Source: Astragalus membranaceus
Lineage: Eukaryota; Streptophyta; Magnoliopsida; Fabales; Fabaceae
NCBI GenBank assembly: GCA_039519185.1
Contig: CM076846.1
Coordinates: 228,909,363-228,973,362, forward strand
Direction of reading: 5' to 3'
Length of the DNA stretch: 64,000 bases
Under the pieces are notes generated by a model, which was not told where the DNA came from, did not search any database, and saw only the letters and a program-made list of their open reading frames with translations. Every line of letters starts with the position of its first letter. The stretch's first letter is position 1. Shown here piece after piece: positions 42,790-52,569 of the stretch. The position numbers and the translations under genes were made by a program.

Positions 42790-44754
42790 AGGCGTAGCCT
42801 TTGCTCACCAAATAAAACTAGGCCGAAGCCTCTGCTCACCAATAATGCACATGTTTCATGAGGTGTTATGGAGAATGCATCACAACACACCACAATTCAA
42901 TCAATCCACCATTTTAATTTCTAATCTCACCATAGGGCATCAATCAGCTCACCAAATTAAAATTAGGCCGAAGCCTCTGCTCACCAATCTCACCTTATCA
43001 CACTCACCAATTCAGCCCACCACTCACACCAACACAAATTCAAATAGACCAACTTAGGATATTGACACGACATAGGGAAAGTGGGTAAAAATAGCTATTT
43101 GGACACTTGAACACCATCAGCCCAGAAACACCAGTAAAATAATTTATTTTTGCATAAAATTGGGACAATTGGATAGACACTGGAATTAGCTTTGAAACGC
43201 ATTTTGAACCGTTAAATTTGGATAACCGAGTCAAAAGTTACATTAAAAACAAAATAGGAAAAATACTTAGACATCCTGAAACTGGCGCATGGGCGCTGGG
43301 CGCCCAGGAGCAACACAGAACATGGCGCAGGGCGCTGGGCGCCCAGGAGCAACACAAAAAAATTTGGCGCATGGCGCTGGCGCCCAGGAGAGGCAACACG
43401 CACAGGCGCATGGGCGCTTGGCGCTCAGGAACAACACGCGCACAGGCGCTAGGCGCCCAGGGGCAACACGCGCACACAGGCGCATTGCGCCCAGCACAGC
43501 AACACGGCGCCCAGGCACTAGGCGCCTAAGACCAACTTGCAACAAAACTCATTTTTCTTCGAAATTGATTTTACACGAGCCAAATGCTCAGAACATGAAA
43601 ACCCAATAAAAATTTCATCAAAAACTGAACATCATTTTTGGCGCCCATGCACTAGGCGCCTAGTGAAAACACGCAACCCAACTCTTTTGTTGCCCAAAAT
43701 CATTTTTCATGAGCCATTTTACCTGAATATGAAAACCTGAAAACAATTTTTACCAAACTATCACCAGGACATTGGGGCCCTTGGCGCCCATGAGACAAGC
43801 AACTAGCGCCAAAACTGGCAGCACAGTGACACAGAACAGCAACACAGGGCAACAGGCACAGCAACACAGTGACACAGAATAGCAACACAGGGGCAACATA
43901 ATTTGGAAAAACTGGCGCAGCACACTGCTGGGCGCCTGGCGCCCATGACTATGGCGCACAACACAAAAATTCAGCAACACGCATATGGCGCCCAAGGCGC
44001 CTAGGAGCTTCCAAAAACAGAATTTTCCACTTTCAATCACCAATTTAAAATCACCAAATACTCAATTATATGTATATGATTCAAATGTCACCATGATCCT
44101 CAATTTCACCAAGTAAGCACCAAGTAGTCATATATTCAAACATATGGTCTCCAATTCGCATTTAGCAACGACTCAACATCAATCATGCGATTTTTAACAT
44201 AGCAATTCCATCATCAAGCATCACAATATTATGAATTAATCATTAACATCACAATTCATTCATAGAACTAACCTAGAACCCTAACCCTAAGCAATCACCA
44301 ATTCGCATAAATCATTAAAAACAAAAAGAGGACCCCCTAACCTTATGGAAGTCGAATTGCTAACAAAGCTCCAAGGAAAAATTGCAAGACTCCAATCAAG
44401 CTCTTCCTCCTCTTGAGTGATTCGCCCACTCCTCTTCTTCTCCTCTTCCCTTCGCAACTCTTTCTCTTCTCACTCTCTCTTTACGTTTCTTTTCTTATTT
44501 TTTTTTTTGCAATAAAGTAACAAATGAAAACTAACCCCTAGACCCCTTGTGAGTCGAATACTTGACAAGGCAATGGGCTCCGGGCCTAATTGTGGATCAC
44601 GGGCCCTTGCTCGCACCACTCAATCAGTGACAACACCTCCTAATAAATAAAATAAAAATAATTAAACCTTGAATTATTTAATTAAATTAAATAAATATTG
44701 TAAGCCTTAAATAACTTAATTAAATAAATAATTAAATTATTTTGGGGCGTTACA
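42788..44754 (-). repeat. 5' LTR of element F, truncated
   Basis: Matches 36505-38471 closely; the counterpart of 35926-36504 is missing. On the - strand the LTR stops directly after the hairpin AAGGCTACGCCTAT and continues as gag. Its stem has lost one G relative to the 3' LTR copy. Confidence 0.92.
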
Positions 44755-44759
44755 CATTT

Positions 44760-45905
44760 CCTTGCATTTTCAAAGTTAAGCAGAAACCTGCCGCTGCAGC
44801 GTCTTCTGACTCTCAAGCGCTACAGCGCTTAGAGCTGAAGCAGCAGGTCCTCTGCAAATTTGTGAAAGAAAAATTTGACTGGGAAAAAGCATTGTATGCT
44901 CAAATATCCAAAGGAAAAACATCAATTCCCCCTCCCCAATTCCCTGATTGGCTGCTGGAAGAAGAGCCAATTAAAAAGCAAGTTAAAAAGGGAGTTAGGG
45001 CAGAAAAGAAAAAGGTTGTGGCTAGTCCATCAAAGAAAGCAAAGGCTAGTCCAGCAAAGAAAACAAAGCCTAGCCCAGCCAAGAAAGTGCAAAAAGCTGT
45101 AGTAGAGGAGGAAAGCCTGGATTCTGATGACATTGAAAACATTAGTGAGGAAGATGAAGAAGAAACTATTGCAGTTATGAAAGAGATGGAAAAGCAGGAT
45201 GATGAAGAATCATCAGAAGAGGAGAGTGATACTGAAGAAGAATCTGAGAGTGAGGAAGAGGAGCAAGCTGAAGAAATACAGTGTGATCCAACCCCAAGCC
45301 CAAAGAAACCAAAAACCCCCCCTGCCAAAACAGCCAATCCACCATCAACCCCCACCACCATCCCTGAACCAACCAAACCAACACCTAAGAAAACACCTGC
45401 CAAGCAAGTAACACCAAAGAAGCCTCAACCAAAGCAGCCAGAAACAAAAGAAAAACCCACTGAGCAGCTCAAGAAAATTTACCAGTCGTACACAAAGGCT
45501 AGAAGAAACCCAGGTGTCAAACTGGCTGAGTACCCAGAAGAAGGTATTCAGCCAGTAGGTGCTGCAGCAACTATGTCTGCAGTACCTAGTGACCCATTAC
45601 CTGAGGTAAATCTGACGGAGGAGGAATCTGAAAAAGAGGCTGCTGAGGAGCTGGTGAATATGCAGGATGAAACAGAGCCAGTGCTGGAAGAACAGGAGGA
45701 AGAAGAGGAGCCAGAGCAAACAGAAGAGGAAGAAGCAGAGCAGGAATCAGACGCTGCAGCGGCAGCAGTTCAAGAAGTAAGCGCTGCAGCGCCACCAACC
45801 GCTGTAGCGGCTGAAAGCACTGCTCCACCTCAGCCAAAGAAGAAGAAGGCAGCAAAAGGAGCCCCAGCACCTTCAAGAGCCAGTAAGAGGCTCAAGAAGG
45901 CCTAA
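44760..45905 (+). pseudogene. C-terminal Lys/Glu/Pro-rich part of the Athila extra ORF (element A)
   Basis: Continues A's extra ORF beyond the F insertion. Open for ~380 residues: a short globular-looking part (LKQQVLCKFVKEKFDWEKAL, PQFPDWLLEE), then Lys-rich SPAKKTKPSPAKK repeats, acidic runs (EEDEEE, SEEESDTEEESESEEEEQ), a Pro/Lys section and a tail RASKRLKKA. Highly charged, probably disordered. AGCGCTGCAGCG-type words inside the ORF encode Ala-rich SAAAP segments. It parallels the acidic ORF of element C in place and composition. The ATG upstream at 44742 lies in F and is not genuine. Confidence 0.7.
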
Positions 45906-47074
45906 TAAGGCAAGAATTGTTGGCTTCTTATGCCAGTTATGTACTTTGTACTTTATTTTGTTGTTGTTCTAAGGCCTCTCCCTTTCTTGTCAAGCACGCA
46001 GTGAGGACACTGCTGAATTTAATTTCTGGGGGAGGACCTTATGGTTAACAGTGTTTTTAAATTAAGTACAATGATTTTTTTAAATATTTAGTATAATTAT
46101 GCCATGTTTTGCATGTGTTGCATGTTTTTGAATATTTTGTATGCTTAAATAGAAAGTATGATTAGCTGCATGTTTTAAATTTCTTAGTAAGCAAAAGCTG
46201 ATTCATATGGCTAAATTTAAATAAGAATTTTTTTTGAGTAAGGCAGCATTGTGTAAGCAATGAAATGATGTTATTGCTGCTTTTACACAAAATCCAAGCT
46301 TAGTGAAGAACCTAGTTAGCTAAGAGTAATCTAAGGATAAAGTTAAGTTTGGATAACCAAAGGGTTAGCCAAGTTTTCATTAAAAATTGAGAGTTGTTTT
46401 AAAAGCTAAGTTTGGGGGAGCATCGGTTATGTTAAGGCTAGGAACAAAAGATGATAAATTGGTCTTTGCAAAATAAAAAAAAATATAATAAAAATGAATG
46501 TGGTCTTAAAAGAAAAAAAAAGTTGCAAAATATCTTAAATAAATTGCTGAGCTGTTCCAAAAAGCATAAAAAGAAAATGCAAATAAGGAGCTCAGTAATG
46601 AAGATAGCATCTAGTTTTAATCATTAAAATCTAGCGCTGCAGCGTCTACGGACTTTGAAGCGCTACAGCGGCTGATCACCAGACCAAAAGTTTATGCACT
46701 GACCAATATTCTGAAAAATGCCTAATTAAAGCCCTTTGCTGTGCTTTGAAGCCCCTCAGATCTTGTGTGAAATTGTTATTCCACTCTTCTTTTTGAAAAC
46801 ATTCTTTGCCTAACCCAAAAGAAATCCATTCTTCCCAAACCTTGGAGAAATTCTGAAATTAACTAGGAACTAAGTTAAGCTTTGATGTCACACACTCACA
46901 ACTGAGCAGTAATGATTCTATTTGAATTGTGAACCACTATGGTGTGTGAAAATGATAAGAATTAGCTTATGAATAAATCCTGTTTAATTTAAAAGCTGCA
47001 GCTAATTATGTGAGCATTTTGTCTTGTTCAAGTGTCATTACTTGGGGACAAGCAATGGTTTAAGTTTGGGGGTG
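45906..47074 (+). other. 3' untranslated region of element A
   Basis: No ORF. In order: hairpin GCAGTGAGGACACTGC (45998-46013), a G-tract CTGGGGGAGG (46026-46035), a second tract TAAGTTTGGGGGAGC (46408-46422), two AGCGCTRCAGCG words (46633, 46659), a final hairpin with 9-nt arms (47036-47057) and the polypurine tract TTAAGTTTGGGGGTG (47060-47074). Confidence 0.82.
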
Positions 47075-48456
47075 TGATAACCTTATTTTATATAGGTTAT
47101 TTATGCTCCTAATACTTAAGTCAAAGCTCTTTTCTCAAGTAATTTTAGTGCTTAAATATGTGAATATATGAATATTAGAATAAATATAGGTTATAAGTTA
47201 ATTCCTTAAACCTTGGGCATAGTCAATGCCTTTGTGAATATGTTTGATGTTTTGCTTTAGCGCTGCAGCGGTGTGCTATCTACGAGACGCTACAGCGTTA
47301 TATGACGGCTGACCATTGAGATATTTGTGTGGCCACTTGAGGACATGATGAGTCACCACCCTTATCTCTTCCTCTCAGCTGGATTTGTTGACTTTCAAGT
47401 GGATGCTAAATTACACTTGGCGCCTCCTAAATGGAACCCATGTGATAGTTGTTGTATTCCATCATTAGCACTTTTTGTAAAGTACTTTAAGGATAATATC
47501 TAAGTCTAATAATCATCATGTAATATTATTATTCTATTAAGACTTAGATATAGATTAGATTAAATTAAGATTGCTTCTCTAGGAGGTAACATACGTAGAC
47601 AAGTGTGGTAGTTTTGAAAGAAGAACTACACACAATACATAGTAGCTATTCTCCATTGATGCACAAATTTTAAGCTTTTATTTTTAATATAGTTTTTCTT
47701 AGTCTTCATCAAAGGTTTTGCTCACGCCTCAACTTCATCTCTTGTATGCTACTTGGGATCATTGGAGTGCATCTTTTGCAACCACTCTTCTCTTGTCTTC
47801 ATAAGGTAATACATACTCTCTAGTTGTATTATGTTGATGGAACTTGTGATGAGCTAACTTTGTTGTAGTTGGATTGTTCTTGGTATGTAAGGAACCTTGA
47901 GTAACTTTTGTATAATATTATGATGTTTGCGTTTTATTCCTTGTGTCATAATACTTTCAATCTTGGTTTGGGAATGATCAACTAAAACAAGGTAACTTTG
48001 TGGGTACAGACATGGTTCACAAAGAGAACTCAAGGAATGATATGAATGAAACCCCTTTAAAGACATTTAAAGGAAGCACTACTTAACTCTAGACATAGGG
48101 GAGTAGTAGTTCATAAGGCAAATATTGTAAGAGCTTAATATACAGCGTCTAAGGATTCTGAAGCGCTACAGCGCTTAACGCTACAGCGTCTAATATTATC
48201 TGAACATTACACTTGGGAATTTACATACTATTGAGCTATCCAACTCACCTTTAATTACTTCAAACTTAATACTGTTTTATCACAACTTATGATGTTTACA
48301 ACTCTTTACCTTTACTTGTTACTTAATTCTTTTCACTAAGCTTCTAATCACTTAAACTTGATAGATTAATTCCAATCCCTGTGGGAACGAACTTTACTTA
48401 TCAATATATTACTTGTTGCGATTGTGTATACTTGCACATCACCTTTTCGCACAACA
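47075..48456 (+). repeat. 3' LTR of element A (1382 bp)
   Basis: Uninterrupted copy, TGATAACC...ACAACA, followed by TSD GTCAC (48457-48461). AGCGCTACAGCGCT-type words at 47259, 47287, 48161 and 48177. Confidence 0.94.
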
Positions 48457-49281
48457 GTCACTCTCAGCTATGTGTGCTTGTTGAACCATGGCAGCATAGT
48501 TAGTATATGCAAAAGAACTCAAACTCTGAGCAATGTCTTCCCTCAGCCCATACTTGAACCTTTCGGTTTTCCACTTGTCATTGGGAGCATACCCGGCCAA
48601 ACCGAAGAATTGATATAACTCTTCAAACTTAGCCGCGTACTGACCCACAGTTGAGCTTCCTTGAGTGAGAGTCAGAAATTCATTCTCCTTGTCGAACCTC
48701 ATGGCTGTTGGAAAGAACTGGTCCAAAAATACCTGCTTGAAATGTCCCCAAGTCTGGGGAGTATCCATAGTTACCATCATGGCTTTGGCATTAGACCACC
48801 AGTTGTTAGCTTCACCTTTCAGTATATGGGTTGCCAATCTCAGCTTGTCATCATCAGTGACTTGCATAGCTACGAAAATCTTCTCTATATCATCTAGCCA
48901 ATGCTGGGCTTCCATGACATCCGGTCCTCCTCTGAACTCGGACGGCTTCATTTTCAGAAATTCAGAGAAAACCTTCCTTGGGTCAACTTGAGGCTCAGGG
49001 ACTTGCTGGGGATGAGCTTGAGCATTCTGTTGCATTTGAAACATATCTTCCATCATCTTCTGCCGTCTCTCGATCACGTTCTGCATCCATGCAGAATGCG
49101 GATCAATCGGTGGGTTATTCCTCGATCCTCCTGCTATAATTCTGCAAATGATACACCAAGTATTAAGTTGATCAGTCTCAATGTCTCTTAGTATCACAAG
49201 AAGCAAGATAGCAGAATTACTCGAGGGACAAAACCACCCTAACTGTCTAAGCCCGACTAGGTCGAACTGCTCTGATACCAT
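48457..49281 (-). pseudogene. Element B Gag, N-terminal part
   Basis: Minus-strand frame containing a gag domain: FLKMKPSEFRGGPDVMEAQH, WLDDIEKIFVAMQVTDDDK, GEANNWWSNAKAMM, FLDQFFPTAMRFDKENEFL and FEELYQFFGLAGYAPNDKW. It continues in phase at 17120 on the far side of element A. The frame is open through the primer site to 49281, but translation probably starts at the internal Met at 49086 or after a splice; this is unresolved. Tekay-like by overall wording. Confidence 0.82.
49268..49280 (-). promoter_or_regulatory. Primer-binding site of element B (initiator Met tRNA)
   Basis: On the - strand TGGTATCAGAGCA, three bases inside the LTR edge; a perfect match to the usual plant initiator-Met primer site. 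Confidence 0.93.
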
Positions 49282-49283
49282 AA

Positions 49284-50187
49284 TGTAACACCCCGATAAA
49301 TTCTAACATATAGAATCACCGAAATGCACTAAATGGCATACATCAGAGTAACTTCCTGTTATTGAAATATTGAACACATCTAAAACTTGCGATAATACAT
49401 ATCAATTGGTTCTCTGAACCTCATAAACTGTCTGAAAATGCTTAAGTTTCAAAACTTAAGACTTGTACATAATCCTGGTGTTCAATACTCAAAACATAAA
49501 GTAGCGGAAACGATTTTACAACTTAAACCATGAAAGTTATACAATCGGAACATAGAAACAATAAATGGGGTAAAGGTCTAAAACATGAAATTAGGTCTTC
49601 AATGACTCCAAGAGTCACACCGGCTAACCGTGATTTACCGCCTTTGCTTTCCCCTGTTTCTCTGTAAAAACCACAAATATGAAGGGTGAGATAAACATTA
49701 TCTAAGTGAGTCCTATCGAGACCCCTTACTAACTCTAGCGGTTCATTATGCTCTACTTTGAACTCGTGGTCCTAAAAAGCAACCATGTGGAAATACATTA
49801 AGTTCCTGTAACCTCTATGCTCATGGCCCTCCTAAGAGACACATGCAGCATACAATCTTTTGTTCCATGTTTTTAGCATAACACCTCAGTCTACCTATTT
49901 TATAGGCACTTCTTGACTTTGGTGAACCCATCCCGCTATTTCTAGTGGGGGAAACATTCTTGAGTCTAGGTTTTGGGGCTCATGACTTCCCCTCCCCTAG
50001 TATGCTAACCTCCAAGGGTCGTCACCCTTTTTCCTCTTGTATTTATTATACATTATATATCCATGTACCCGCAATGGGCTGTTAGTCATTTCAGTCAAGT
50101 ACCATGTACCATATCAGTCAAATACCGTGTATAATATCAGTCAAGTGCCGTGTATTATATCAGTCAAATGCCGTGTATTATTATTAT
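49284..50187 (-). repeat. Partial 5' LTR of element B
   Basis: In + orientation begins TGTAACACCCCGATAAATT (the inner end of a - strand LTR). It ends in four imperfect ~25-30-bp repeats containing ATCAGTCAA.T.CCGTGTA (50090-50180). No TG...CA outer end is present at 50187, where the sequence changes abruptly to the acidic ORF of element C, so the LTR is truncated. Confidence 0.8.
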
Positions 50188-51103
50188 TCTGGAGAGAAAT
50201 GAAGATGAAGAGGATGATGATACCACTGAAAGTACAGACAAAAGTGGGGAGGAAGAGGAAGATAATATGAGCATGGAGGAAATTGTAAGAAAGAAATATG
50301 AGGCTGGATCCCAAGCAGAACCACTCCTCACCCAAGTCACTCCACCAACCCACCCCCAGCCAGAAAAATCAACATTACCCTCCACAGGAAAGACACCTAC
50401 CCCTCCACCATCACCCATTCCATAGTCATCATCACCACCAACAATCTTCCAAGAAAGCCAACCTGAACAAGAACCAGCCACACAAACTTCTAACATTATT
50501 TTTGAGAAACAAACTTTGCAGGTTATTCAAGAGGAAGCATTGGAAGAAGAAGAAGAAGCCAGCCCTGAAGAAAAAGATCAACCAGCAGCTGATGCTTCTG
50601 CACCTAGTGCAGATGCATCTCAAGGTGTTCCAGTTGTGACAATCATACCAAAGAACAAAGAAGATACTGTGAAACTGGTGCTGGAAGAGCTGGCACAAAA
50701 GAAAAGAGAAGAACTGGGCAACACCCAAAAATTCTTCAAGAAAGCTGTTGAAACCACTGTGAAGGAAAGTTAAGGACTGGAAGGTGCAGAATACAGCAAA
50801 GCACAAAGAGAAGAAGCTGAAAAGGAGGACCCACAGAAGGAGAAAGACCAACCAAAAGAAGCTGAGGTGACACTTGAGCAACCACCAGAACAACAAACAG
50901 AAGATAGAACTACTGCTGAACAAATCAGTGCAGAAGCACCTGGTGCATCTGCACCTACAGAAACAGCAACAGAGGAGGTTGGTGCAGATACACTTGGTGC
51001 AGAAGCACCAAAGGTTGAAGGGGCAAAGAAAAAGAAACAGAAGGTCAAACACATGCCCAGCAGAACCAGCTCCAGAATCAAAAGTGGTGCCAAGAAAGAG
51101 TAA
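50188..51103 (+). pseudogene. Acidic extra ORF of element C, two stop codons
   Basis: One frame throughout, with TAG at 50423-50425 and TAA at 50771-50773, ending at the TAA at 51101-51103. Glu/Asp-rich (NEDEEDDDTTES, EALEEEEEASPEEKD), Pro/Thr-rich section, Ala-rich ASAPSADAS and GASAPTETATEE segments encoded by the C word, and a basic tail SRTSSRIKSGAKKE. Same place and design as the A ORF ending RASKRLKKA. Likely disordered; function unknown. Confidence 0.7.
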
Positions 51104-52569
51104 ACTCTTTCACGTTGTTATTTTATAAGTACTTTGTATGTTCTATTCGTATCCCACATGTATTAATCCCCCTCCCCATTTTGAAACAAAAATTACTTTT
51201 TCTAACTCAACTTAGAGCAGTGAGGACACTGCTCAACTTTAAGTTGGGGGGGGGGGGGGAGAAAAACACTTTTAATCTGCTATATGCATGTGCTGATATG
51301 TTTTTAGTAAGTATGCATGTCTGAGTTTTGTTATTTCCTTATATGTGCAAAATATAGTATAGCTATTTTCAAATTTTGTGATGCAATCAACAAAGTTTCT
51401 TTTGAAATTTTTTTCAGAAAATTGTTCTACAAAAACATCAGTCACACAAACCTGTTGAAGTGCATCGAATTGTTTTTATGTCAAAATAAGAATGGAGAAT
51501 TTTTGAAGCATGATCAGCTTGAAATCTTTTTTTTACAAAACTTAGCTAAATGCATTCTTTGAACTATGTTTTAATGATGAATGAAAAAAAAGAAAAAGAA
51601 AGCCTTGTTTTCTTCAAAATGACCAATTTTTATTATTACCTTGACACATCAAAACTGAGTTTTGAAAAGAACCTTGCTATTTGAAAAAAACTATCTGATG
51701 CAAGAGGAGTTTTTAGAAACCCAAGGTCAAAAACAAAATTTTACTAAAAATATAGAAGAGCATAAAGAAATAAGTTTGGGGGAATTTCCATGAATACTAA
51801 GGCTGAGTAGAGTCAATGCAAAAAGGTTACCAAAATACACTACAAAAGAACCAAAATGTTATGAGCTAGCCATATTGGCCCAAATCATGAAACTGAACCT
51901 GTTCTAGTAGTGCATGTGGTTTGAAAAAAAAAAGAAGAAACGAAAAACAAAAACCAAAAGAAAAAAAAGTATGCATAAGGAGGTCAGTGAGGAGGGCAAT
52001 ACATGCTACAAACCATGAAAAGTAGTGTCAAGTGCAGCTGCACTCAAGTGCTTCTGCACCGTTACAAAAAGTCAGTGCTTCTGCACTTCACAAAAATATT
52101 CAGTGCATTTGCACTAACAGTGCTCCTGCACCAACAAAAAGAACCACCAAAAATAAAGTATAGTGCATAGACCCAAACAGTTTTGAAAATGCTCAATCAA
52201 AGTCCTTAGTTGTACTTAAAGCCCCCCCAAATCTTGAAGATGTTGTTAGTCTAGTCTATGTTTTGAAACATCTTTGTTTTGACCAAACGTGATCTAAAAA
52301 TTCTCAAAAGTTAAAGAGAAACTTTTCACTTAGTTTTGGAATTGATTGGATATCAGTGGGGCACACACTCACACAAATGAGTTTTAATAAACTTTGGATG
52401 TTTAGGGAATTCAAAAGCACAAAATGTTCTGAAAAATGAAGTTCATAAAAATGCAAATTCACTCTTTGAAAAGATATAAGCTGATCTGTTCTTCTTTAAT
52501 TTGAAAATTTTACTTGTATTCCCTTTTTGTCATTACTTGAGGACAAGCAATGATTTAAGTTTGGGGGTG
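51104..52569 (+). other. 3' untranslated region of element C
   Basis: Hairpin AGCAGTGAGGACACTGCT (51216-51233), a 14-G tract (51246-51259), a second tract TAAGTTTGGGGGAA (51771-51784), a cluster of six AGTGCTTCTGCACC-type words (52031-52132), a hairpin with 9-nt arms and loop AGGA (52531-52552) and the polypurine tract TTAAGTTTGGGGGTG (52555-52569). The ORF at 51317-51562 has no support. Confidence 0.82.

Larger units (their letters stand above)
35926..44754 (-). mobile_element. Element F: Tekay/Del chromovirus, nearly intact pol, damaged 5' end
   Basis: Minus-strand element inserted in A's extra ORF (TSD CATTT). Order on the - strand: truncated 5' LTR (44754-42788), gag, pol with chromodomain, polypurine tract, complete 3' LTR (38471-35926). 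The last ~580 bp of the 5' LTR, the primer site and the leader are deleted, so gag begins directly after an LTR hairpin. The protease region has a frameshift. The two LTRs differ at only a handful of bases over ~1.96 kb, so insertion is recent. Without a primer site it cannot replicate itself, though its enzymes could act on relatives such as E. Confidence 0.92.
17126..48456 (+). mobile_element. Element A: Athila-like deletion derivative, itself interrupted by E and F
   Basis: Plus-strand element with two LTRs (TGATAACC...ACAACA), an Asp-tRNA primer site after the 5' LTR, a polypurine tract before the 3' LTR and a GTCAC target duplication. Without the nested E (17162-32478) and F (35926-44754) it is about 7.2 kb. 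Pol is almost gone: gag is joined to the integrase tail, and that tail is fused to the extra 3' ORF. It could only have moved with proteins supplied in trans. LTR divergence looks low (about eight substitutions by eye plus two indels), so the insertion is fairly recent and the nested elements are younger. Confidence 0.92.
14291..50187 (-). mobile_element. Element B: Tekay/Del-like chromovirus, host of the nest, truncated at both ends
   Basis: Minus-strand gypsy element made of two parts, 14291-17125 and 48462-50187, split by element A with a 5-bp target duplication GTCAC (17121-17125 and 48457-48461). Present: part of the 5' LTR, an initiator-Met primer site, gag, protease, RT, RNase H and the first half of integrase. 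Missing: integrase core from the second aspartate on, chromodomain, 3' LTR (cut at 14291 against the palindrome array) and the outer part of the 5' LTR (cut near 50187 against element C). It is the oldest layer of the nest. Confidence 0.85.

Noticed and set aside
44742..44759. ATG at 44742 as the start of the charged ORF
   Set aside because: These bases belong to the end of the F LTR and its TSD; the ORF is an internal part of A's extra ORF.
44900..45403. Ser-rich minus-strand ORF opposite the charged ORF of element A (and 50432-51052 opposite C)
   Set aside because: Mirror image of the Glu/Lys-rich plus-strand ORF; low-complexity shadow.
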